Assembly: GCA_021229015.1 (NCBI GenBank)
Contig: CM037777.1
Coordinates: 53,666,857-53,730,856 of the forward strand
DNA: 64,000 nt
Source: Solen grandis
Taxonomy: Eukaryota; Mollusca; Bivalvia; Adapedonta; Solenidae
Direction of reading: 5' to 3'
Shown: positions 23,724-35,700 of the stretch, piece by piece
Position numbering within the stretch: position 1 is the first letter of the stretch
How the letters are laid out: every line of letters begins with the position of its first letter
Program-made: the position numbers and the translations under genes
Notes under the pieces: generated by a model
What the model was told of the DNA's origin: nothing
Database searches by the model: none
What the model saw: only the letters and a program-made list of their open reading frames with translations

Positions 23724-26700
23724 TCAGTCAGAATCACTGTCACTGCTACTCTCCATTTTTTTCGCAATATTCTGGGTCCAGTCGTATGGTTTCCACATTT
23801 CCGCAAACTTCATCACTTTTCTCCTCTGATCGTCAAAGTTTTCCTTCATTGGTTTCCGCCAGAGTCGGTGTTCTGCATCGATCATGCCTCCAATAATCTC
23901 CTGTAATCAGCAACATTAGATGAATGGGTACAGTATATAAATGAACTAGTCAAAACAAACAAGATGTGTCCTTGCAACATATGTGTTATCGACTGAAAGA
24001 AGCGAGAAAGAAAAAGTATGACAGACATACATACAGACGATGAAGAAGTTATCCCTATTTGCTTACAGTAGGTACAGTAGTATGTTAAATACTTGAATAT
24101 AAGAAGTTTTTGTGTGGCATTAGAATACAAGTGTGTTTAATAAATAAAAATAAAATCATAAAAACTTAAGTCAATGAATTGGATTGAAATATGAACAGAC
24201 TTGGAATTAATGACCTACCTTTCCAAAATAATTGGGAAACTTTTGTTCATCCTCGATAACATGAGCAAACCCACCCTGGTACCCGAAGTCTACAGCAAAG
24301 TAGGGGAAACCCTTGGGTACCTGGAATAATGATACAAAATTAATATTCAACTTTATGAGTAATCTCGGAATACTGGCAGATAAACTGAGCAGTTTGTAGT
24401 TTCAGTTCTTTTAAGTGTCTTCATCTCATGACTATGTATCACAATGTGACAACATAGTTGAAATTATACAAGATGGAACACAGCAAGATACGGCCCCGCC
24501 CCCTTTATGACAGGTAAGGATATAAATACACTCACTGCATGGCGAATATCCTTCTGGCTGAGATCCACCACTTTCTTGTTTTGCGACCATTCTGTCTCGC
24601 TGTCCTGGATAGCTTTCTGTTAATTAGAGGATCTAAACATTTAAAATATGTTCCACATACATTTATCGACATAGTGCAATACAAATGTTAGGGATCAAAG
24701 AAGAAAATGTACTTCTTTTTAAAAAGTTTCTTTCCCACAAAAAAGTGCATTTTAAGCTATTGAGCTTTAATAGCCTGTTTCTCCTGGTGCTTTTTTTTGT
24801 GTATTTCCAAGTATATGGAGTAAATACTTTTTAAATGCATCTATCGTGCAGTCCTAGATGAATAGACTGGTCTTATACATGTATTGCTTATCGAAATTAC
24901 CTGGGTTTGACCATTGAGCACATAAGAATGTCTCGAAAAATATCCCCGTCCCCTCAACAGATCTTTCCAGTGTTTCAGATGTTTTCAAATTATTTTACAG
25001 GTTATCAAACAGCTACAATGGGATAATAGGAAGTCAATGGTTAACATGGTCCACACAAAAGAACCCATGGATTTGTTTGTGAGCAACTTACCAAGCCATG
25101 AATAAAACAAGAGCTGTCTGAGGACAGCACGCTCGACTATTCAAAATGCTTGTTGGTAAATCAAATGAAATCTACTTCAATTCTTGCCATTCACATACCC
25201 TGTACATAATAATAGTCAAAAATGATATACCTCGATAGTCTGATACCCCTTAATAGTTTTATGATGTCTAAAATCAATCCCATCCCTAGTTACTGAGACA
25301 TAAGCACAATAAAACTCTGCATGCAAAACTTTAACCAAAAATCCAAGTTAGAAAAGGACCATAATTTGCATAAAATTCAGTCCAAAAGTTATCCTGCTTA
25401 GTTTTCTGATGCCCCTGAAAACACTCCTTAACTTTCTAGTCAATTCCACAAGCAATTTCTCAGATAAAAACTGGATAGTAGCTTGAATGCAAAAATTAAA
25501 TCAAAATTCTAAGTTAAAAGGGGGTCATAATTTTTAATATATTCCATCAAGTGTTATCTTCCTTTATAGTATGATACCCCTAAACAAATTAAAGATGTTT
25601 CAAATCAATCCCATGCCTGGACTCTGAGATATAAGCATGAAAGTACCTTGCATGCAAAACTTTAGCCAAAATTTCTAAGTTAAAAAAGGGGACATAACTT
25701 GTAATATATTCCATCAAAAGTTATCTACCTTGATAGTATGATACTCCTACGCATATTAAAGATGTTTCAAATCAATCCTATGCCTGGATACTGAGATATA
25801 AGCATGATAGTATCTTTCATGCAAAACTTTAACCAAAATTTCTAAGTTAAAAAGGGGCCATAATTCATATTAAATTCAGTCAAGAGTTATCTACCTTGGT
25901 TGTCTGATGCCCCTGAACATATTTATAAACTTTCAAGTTAATACCATAAATGGTTATTGAGATATAAGGTTGATAGTAACTTGCACGCAAAACTTTAACC
26001 AAAAGCTGCAACGCCAACGCCGACGCCAGGGCGACTACAATAGCTCTCATATTCTTCGAATAGTCAAGCTAAAAATGAGGTCTTAAATTTTCACTGTTAA
26101 AAACTGGAATGGTTCATGGGATTCAAACTCCCAGTCATCAGATTTGTAATTAATGAACACTACCACATGACTACAGCACCTTCTCACCTTGAAGTATATA
26201 GGGGCGAGGTCTCCAACTTCCTTGTCCATGGGGACACATTCAATACACAGGTGGGGGAAGTGCTTCAGTCTCATGCTCGTCTCCATGAACACAACATCCT
26301 CGTCTCGCTCCGTGAACATCTTCGTCAGACATTTACGAAAAACCTAATAGTCAAACAAAAATGACTATCTACTTAAGAAGTTTTATTTTCTATTATTATT
26401 ATTTTCTTGAAAAGAGGATACAATACAAAAAGGTTAATTTCAGTTGATACCTTTAAATGCACGCATCTGAAGGTAACTCACTCCAAATCCTACTATAGAG
26501 ATAGCTTCTAAGTTCTACAATAATTGTTAGAGTTTGAAGGAATGACACATTTTATTATCACCTTAGAAATTTGCATGAAAGAATGGAGATGTTTTAAGAG
26601 CTGCAAAAGGAATATTACATGAGAGAGGGACTTATTCAGAATGATCATATAAAAATGAATTTAAATTTGAAGCAACCGCTGTAGGACTAGTGAGCAGACA

Positions 26701-29700
26701 CCAACTAAAATTTCTTTGAGTCACATCCTGTATGTATAAGTATCAGTGTATACCTAATAAAGCCTCTCATAAGGACCTAAGATAATGTGCTGTTTTTGTT
26801 TTCACGTTTACTGTCTCTGTGACAGTATTCCAATCATAAAGTAACGTCCACCTAATTACAGGTGGAGGAAGCGCCTGAGTGCACAGAACCACCTGGGTAG
26901 ACCCACCAACCTACTGCAAGTTGACTCAAATTCTTCCTCATTAAGTCAGCTGCTCCCTCTTACTAAAGGAAAATGGAGACTGTTAAGTTACTTACAATTT
27001 GATTAAAATCAGCCCCTTAAGGACGCTTCACTATACTATGCTGTATTACTACTGCAGCGTAGCATTGTGGAGTGACATTAGCTGATTTTAATAGGATTGA
27101 GAGACTTGATGAGAAGGGGGATGTTTGAAAACTGCTCTGTTAAATATGAAGACATTTTTTAAAGAAAATGTTAAGTACTGCAGAATCAATTTATCGGTAA
27201 TTTTATAGGGGACTTTCCATCAATTTTGTGGATGGCTTTATCCAGAAATATCAATCCCAAAGAAAACTGTTAATTTAACAGACATTACATTTTCTAGAAT
27301 ATGAATCCATGAATATTCTTGTATGTTCCAATAAAAATAAATGATTTTATGGTACCCTGAAAAATCCATGGCACTAATGTTTCCCCCAGTTACTGGGAGG
27401 TTATAACCCACCTGCATCTCACTCCACACATCCTCGTCTAGTGCCGTGCTGGCTGCCACATGCTGCATGGGAACGATGAGACAGTGGCCTTCTGTCAGGG
27501 ACTTGTAGTTGGGAAGACACAGGTATGCCTGTCATGCAATGTTACAGGGTCAATCACTTGATTCTAGAAGGGCTAGCAGGTTCACATGCATCAGACTTGA
27601 TTAAAGCTAATAAAAGGTTTGCTCCTTGGAACACATGTGACACCTGCTGAAAGAAGTTGGACAGACAGACAGACAGAGGATGGAGAAATGATTCCTATGT
27701 CGTCCCCCACACCTCATTGCACACAAGTAAAATGGCGCTGATCGGAGGAGTGATAATCTGATTACCATGCTTAATCTGAGATACATTCCTTGTCCTGACA
27801 TAAGCTCAGTTACTTGATCCATGAAATATAATACTTGGTATACAATAATAATTGTCCAAGCCTCAGTATAATCTTCAGATTTCCCAAATACATATTAGCA
27901 AATAGGTACATTATGACTAAGAGAAACAGTCCTTTGCACCCTTTAAATAAAAAGGTTAAATTTTATTTCATTTACATTTATTACAAAACGATTTAAAACA
28001 GCATATATAAATCACTCTTGATGGCTCTGGTGGCGGCTTATGTGATCCTTATTGTGGGAGAAAACCAAAGAACCCAGAGAAAACCTGACAGACTACCACT
28101 GTACAATCTCATGTACATGACCAGAAACTGAACATGGGACGCATTGGTGAGAAGTGAGGTGTGTTACCACTACACTACCCTGGCTCTTTTTTTGCTAGAT
28201 GTGACAAAATAAATATTACAACAGACTTAACCCTTTCCCTCATAGAGGACACCATGAAAAGACCTATGCGAACAGCATAAAACCAGATCAGCCTGTGAGT
28301 AACTCGCAGGCTGATCAGGTTTTATGCTGTTCGCTGCTCCTCAGTGGTCTGGAAATGAGGATTTTGTAATTAAATTGGGTAAGGTTTAACTGTGGTTTTC
28401 TGCAGATCAGGCTTTATGTGATACCTAGTGAGGGCGTCAAAATGAGTCTGTATGAGGGAAAGGGTTAAATGATGGTGACTGTGATGAATTACACAACCAT
28501 GTGTTACATGTGCTGTAATTCATGACCTTGCCAAGCTTACAAATCAGCTGTCAAACAAAGTCCTTAACTTTCTGGTAACCCACTGGGCTTTCATCATTGG
28601 AGACAGATAGTCCTAATCTTATGTTTTTTTCCCCATGTCTAATGTAATCCTTTATAAAACCAACTTTAAGTAGTCACAGTTACAAGTGTGTAAATGGTGC
28701 TTAGTTCAAATCTTTACACACATAATGCAATAACATGTTCTAAATAGATATTCAAATGTATTACCTTTGTTCCTATAGCAACAATCAGATGCTTTGGAAC
28801 TTTGTCGAAACAGTAGTTACATTTCGCCAGAGCTGAAGCCATCTTTTTGTGCTCTGAAAAACACATAAATGTTCAATTATGTGAACTGTTTGTACAGACA
28901 CTATGTATCTTAATATTTAATACTGTTTCTTTTACAACTTGGAAACAAGTTTTCATAACTTATATTAATCTCTTTCAATGGGGCCTGGGTTGGACAAGTA
29001 CTTAGTGCCTGGGATTGTTTTGTATTAAAAGGCATATGCACTAAACGGTGGATAAGTGCAGGGTGAGAGTTGCATAGACATATAGTTGCATTACAGTATG
29101 TTTACTGTCTCCTTGTGGTCTGTATAATGATATTAATGAAACAAGAGCACCGCATGCAGATGCCAATGCTTGTCTTTTTTTTTTTTGTCTTTTTTTTTAA
29201 AGGGGGAGATAAATTAGGTCAAAATGGACCTAAGAGTTATGGCTCTTGATGAGAATGTAGCCCTAGCGATAGTGAACAAGTATGTGAAGGTTGATGACAG
29301 AAGTTTTATAGTTAAGAAGTTATGACCAAGGTTAAAGTTTTTTCAAAACGACAATGACAACAGAATGATGACAATACTTGGACTTTTTTCTTTGAAAAAA
29401 GATATTGCAAGATGAGATGGAATCTAACAAAGACAACATCTATCCACCATTATCACAAATATCATTCGGCAAGATTAAGCAGATGATCTAAGCGTTTATC
29501 TGGTACATGAGCACTAATTATCGAAAACATTGTTTTTATGCATTTAATGAACAAATACTGTAAAATCATAATATTTCGTGGGGGATTAATTTTCGTTGAT
29601 TTCGTGGACGCCGCTATCCACGAATTTATGTCCCCACGAAAAGTTTTCATTTATCATGTCAAACAGCTCGCCGATAATGACGACCTTCTCCCATACCCCA

Positions 29701-32700
29701 ACAGACTCTTGCGTAAATTGAGTTCAATAATATAAATAAAGTTTATGTTCTGGAATATAATGTATTAAAAAGCAAATAAACAAATTGCCAAAGAAAACTT
29801 CAAAATGTTAGTTGTGTTACTAAATGTGTTTAATGTACAACTGCAACTAATTTTGAGTTGGTTTCCACCATAATTTACAGTACTCCACCCACTTTTGTTT
29901 ATACTGCGGTCGCTGTACTAGTCGTGTTTTATGGTACATAGTTTTATAATATATACATGATATATGTATATATATTATTCGTCTTATCCTTTCATTTGTG
30001 AAGTTTTACTTCAATACAAATTGTGTCAATACACGAGTGTCTTCAAGTTCCTGCGTAGATAAGCTGCATGGATAGGAGAGATCCCCTCTGTATTATGGCC
30101 AGTATAACACAGTGATTTGACGTTGTCATCAAGACGACTGATTGACACCTGCTGTGCCCCTATTGTCCACTAGCCCCCAGGCACTACAGGACATCCTGTC
30201 TAGCCCCAGTTGATGACGAGTGGGTCCGGGATATTATGCTGTGCCACAACTGTGGTGAACTCGGTTTTTATCCTTATCAATACATGGCCGAAATGTTACG
30301 AAGATTATATGGCCACAAGCTTAGATGATTTATTTACACTTACTTTGGTCTGATTAACGCTCCCTAAAAGTAAGTACTAAAACAGATCTTAACATGCACT
30401 AAATGCCATGTCATTAACATATTATGACCGATATTAGGCTGCATTCTTTTCAACTTAAATTTTGCAAAGGTCTTCAAATCAACGTCCAGATAACGTTGAA
30501 ATAAATAAATTAAAAAAAAAATTCTTACGCACGAATCCACGAATTCTTGTCCCCACGAACATGTTTTTTTCACCGAATCCAAGAAATTTCATCCCCACGA
30601 AATAAAATGATTTCACAGTAAGAATAATTTATTTCATAACTGAAAAAAAGTTGCAAAACTGGCAATTTGTTTACTTTGTTACTGCCCAAGGCAGCTTTGA
30701 AGGGTACCTCCTCCTTACTTGAAATTTCATTTTGCAACATACAGTTGAATAGAAGAAAACAGAAATCTACCTTGAAACTCCTTATCTATGCAATGTACCC
30801 AAGGTTCCTATGTTTAACCCTTACAATGCAGTCGGCATTTGTGACTGCCACTGTCACCATTGCAGACCAAAATCAGCCTGCACATCTGTGCAGTCTGATC
30901 ATGCATGGTCTGCACTGTTCACTATTCAACCAATAAAATTTCAACAAGCAACCCCATGAACAACAAACTGCTAAGTCCAAAATAAAGAAAGCACAAGTCC
31001 TAATTAAGAAACTTAGCATGGTACGGGTTAACAATACACAACGGAATCCTCAATTCTCATGAGTCTCCAACTCTATAAGCTATATTCAGACGATAAACGA
31101 CTGGTAACTGTGGAAATGACAGTAAACTCCAAAACAACAACCTAACAAGAGCCCATGGTGACCTACCAAAGACAACAACCTAACAAGAGCCCATGGTGAC
31201 CTACCAAAGACAACAACCTAACAAGAGCCCATGGTGACCTACCAAAGACAACAACCTAACAAGAGCCTATGGTGACCTACCAAAGACAACAACCTAACAA
31301 GAGCCCATGGTGACCTACCAAAGACAACAACCTAACAAGAGCCGATGATGACCTACCAAAGACAGCCTGGGCTCTATCCCTCTGTTCCTGTATAGACTCA
31401 GACTGCTTGTGACTGGCCTTGTTGACAAACACATCGTCCACTTGGAAGTCATCATCCGTCTTTTCTGCAGCCTGCAACAGATAATTCATTCACTGGTAAT
31501 ACACATGGCAACCATTTATTCAGACATATAACTGTTTCTCAACTTGCAAACTATTTAAAATAATTTGAACACACTACTAAAGTATTTATTTAACAAGAAA
31601 TATAGAACACACTACTGTAGAATCATTAATTTTTTACTTTAACCAATTATTTATCCCCATGAAAACTTCAATTCATAGACCTCATTTTTTCTAGAACAAA
31701 GTTCTACGAATATATGTACCAACAAAATTGATTTAATCACAGATTCCACATAATTTAATATCAATGAAAATAAATGATTTTACAGTATATAAGCCAATGC
31801 TAAAACCAAATGATGTCATCTTACCCTAATGATAATCTTGAGCTAACCTATATTGTGCAATATTTTGTTCATTTTTTTCATAGCAATTTGATGGTGATTA
31901 AAAGTCTAAATATAACTACACAAGCAATGTAAAGGTGACTCACTCGTCCAGCCAGTCGGGCGAACATCTGGTTCTGATCCTCCGCGGTTCCCAACTTCTC
32001 TCGTTCCACCTGAATAATTGTAATTACTTGAATGAATACATGTAATTCAGACATTCCTTTAACGTCCTTTTGAAAACTTTTTTTTTATTCTATAACTTAC
32101 ACAAATTCCGTTCTAGGCTTTTTGCACTGACCCAGTACTATGCTTAGGTAAGTTTTGAAATATCTCTGTTTTCAGCAAGGATTGATGCATGAACCAGCTG
32201 ACCAACATTAACCCTTTCCCTCATAGAGGATACCATGAAAAGGCCTATGCAAACAGCATAAAACCAGATCAGCCTGCGAGTAACTCGCAGGCTGATCAGG
32301 TTTTATGCTGTTCGCTGCTCCTCAGTGGTCTGGTAATGAGGATTTTACAATTAAATTTGGTAAGGTTTGAGTTTGGCTTTCTGCAGATCAGGCTTATTAA
32401 TGAGTCTATATGGGGGAAAGGGTTAAATGAGCACGATTGAGATAAACATGTATATAAAAATTATCTACATCTATCACTTGACCATGAACCCTAAATTGAT
32501 GTAACTGCTAATAGTGTTATCAAGTGTTCTTATATAATAACTTCATTATTAACAAAACTTATGAATTAGTATATATGACAAAACAACTTTTGTTTGGAGG
32601 ACACTTGGGTTGTTAAACAGTTTCAGGGTTTTGTCCATTTTTGTCCTAAAATTGTCTAAATGACCCTAAATTACAGTAAGCAATAAAATTCATTCTTTTT

Positions 32701-35700
32701 TCAATATTTCAGCAAAATCGTGCCTTTCTCAAGAAAAAAAAATGAAATTTTGAGCAACTACATGATGCATGATTGTACAGTCACCATATTATTATTGCTA
32801 TGACAGACGTCAACATCATGCAAAACAATGTCAAAAGATGATGCTAATTTCCCTCTGGAAAACCAATATATTTTTTGACTCCAAAATATTTTAAATCTTT
32901 GCCTCATAATCTATATATCAATATTGCTTGACCCAAATATGAACAAAATACAAGAGAAAATCCTGCAGTTTATTTTAATGTTTTAAGCTTTTCTTATGTT
33001 TACTTTATTTTTTAATAAGAATACCGGTAATAAATATGTAAATTGAAATAATGCCTGTTCTTTCTACCATAACAAAATGGATACTAAATACATACCAGGG
33101 TCTTGAGGTCAAATTTATCATCGTCATCAAAGTACTTGGTCCTCTCTCCCTGTTTACCAGTATGTGTCTCAACCTGTGGAGGAAGAATTAAGTTACATTT
33201 ATAAAAGTTGCTATTGTCTTATTTTAATCATAATGTGATGTCCAGCTCATTTCAGATGCAGGAAGGCCCAGTATGCATAGGGTCACTGATTAATTCCACT
33301 GATCAAATGCAAGCCAGTCTGATGGCTTCAGATTGGGGCGCGAGCCCACTACAGTGAGGGGCAGAGTGACAGTACTGATACATCAGCATCTACGGAAGCC
33401 CCGTTTAGAAATCATTCCACAACTAAGGAGTATGTTTATACAAAGAATCCATACCTATTGAGCAAGGAATTAAAGGTGTTTGTACTGGAAGTAACTCAAA
33501 ATAGGAGAGAGGTCCTATCAATCCTCTTGATATTATTGTAACAGAAAGGAAAGTTTCCAGTAAATTTACTTAAAAGTGAGAACTATATTAAATTGTGTGT
33601 CTGAAATGTGAAAATAAAGAAAGGGAAAAAGCAATAAAAACAACTTGAAACACACATTCTAAAAACATTTGCTGATACTGTTTAGTATTTTACACAGTCA
33701 TTTAAAATTAATAATCAATTGACAAAGAATAAGATCTAACAATGAAATCAACAAACTTTCTCTAAATTATTCCACAATAAAGATATACTGTTGAATCATT
33801 AAATTCATGGGGGACTAACTTTTGACGATTTCGTTGATGACTTTCCGAAAGAATATTAATCCCCACAAAAATTGTTTATTTTATTAATCTAATGCTTTCT
33901 ATGGATGAATCCATGAATGCATCTCCCAACAAATTGACTTATTTACAGATGCAACGAAATTTAATGTCAATGAAATTTAATGATTTTACAGTACATGCAT
34001 GTAATTCAGATTATCCTATTGCAATACAATATATGATAGATCATTTTTTATTTGAAATGCATCTGAAAAGCAACATAGTATAATTTAGTGTAATGAAATT
34101 ATCACTCACTCTTTGCTTCTTTCTTCTCCTCTTGCCGCCAGATTCAGTCGGGTACTCCCTCTCCGGCACTGGACGTGCAAGACCTGACCTGTCCGTTCGA
34201 GTCAACACCACAAAATCCTCCCCTTCATCCTCAGTACCACGCCTCTTCATCTCTCCACCGCCCCCGGCTGGGGCCTTCTTCTTGGCCTCCTGGGCAGCCT
34301 CAAGCTGGGCCTTCAGTTTCTCTGCCTGAGCCTTTAATGTACATTTCAGTTTCTCTGACTGAGCCTTTAATGTTCATTTCAGTTTCTCTGACTGAGCCTT
34401 TAATGTACATTTCAGTTTCTCTGCCTAAGACTTTAATGTACATTTCAGTTTCTCTGCCTGAGCCTTTAATGTACATTTCAGTTTCTCTGACTTAAATGTT
34501 CATTTCAGTTTCTCTGCCTTTAATGTACATTTCAGTTTCTCTGACTGAGCCTTTAATGTACGTTTCAGTTTCTCTGCTTGAGCCTTTAATGTACATTTCC
34601 TATGCTTATCAATAATTTAAACAGATCTTTTTTCACATCAGTAAGGGGAAAAAGTTTTTTTTCCCAATTTATACTTTTTCTTCTTAACTGTTCCTCAGTT
34701 TGACCAGTACTTTGTGCCGAGGAAGTCTTTGGAAACATTATCTGTCTCCAACCTATAGATTTGTTTATTAACACTACTTTATTTATAACTTTGTTTACAG
34801 ATGTACTCAAATTAAATACATGTAATCAAATTATCCAAAAGGTACTCTGGGATATCATATGATTAATATCTAATATAACACATGGATTCATTTGTGATTG
34901 TTTCTCAGCAGTTCACCAATTTATGAAATGGAACTCATATTTCGCTTAAAAATATACCATTCTTATTTTTTTACAATGTGCTTAATTATTTAGAATATAA
35001 CATTTGCTGAGCAGTGAACAATTTGAAACCTGATCAACCTGTACATGTATGTTACTTTCAGATTTATCTGGTATCAAGTTCAAGAAATATACTTAAGTAT
35101 GGTCTCAGATTAAACCTCAAATCCCTATGCGATCTAATGCCAATATCTTGAGTTGAAGCATGAAAATTGTACTACAGTATAGTTTTATTTCAGAGAGCAC
35201 AGGCCTAGTTTTATACTGATCACATAGGTCATTCAACAACTAGTTTTATATGAAACAGGTTGAGTATATATTTTTGCGTATCTAAATTCAGACCAATGAA
35301 GGTGATATGTCTAATATTCCAGTAGCGTACTTGACTGCCCTATCCACATTAAAAGTAAAATTCATACACAGAAAAGGCACTGAAATCTAGCTGAACACTG
35401 GAGCTATCACTGAAAGTGATGCATATTATCCCAAATAGCATGATCAGAAAGGAATGTTTAACCCTTTCCCTCATATAGACTCATTTTGACGCACTCATTA
35501 GGTACCACATAAAGCCTGATCTGCAGAAAACCACAGTTAAACCTTACCAAATTTAATCACAAAATCCTCATTTCCAGACCACTGAGGAGCAGCGAACAGC
35601 ATAAAACCTGATCAGCCTGCAAGTTACTCGCAGGCTGATCTGGTTTTATGCTAATCGCATAGGTCTTTTCATGGTATCCTCTATGAGGGAAAGGGTTAAG

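Noticed and set aside
34175..34495. 106-codon plus-strand frame with repeated [11 protein letters not shown].
   Set aside because: It is antisense to a CWF19L2 exon and its 33-bp minisatellite.
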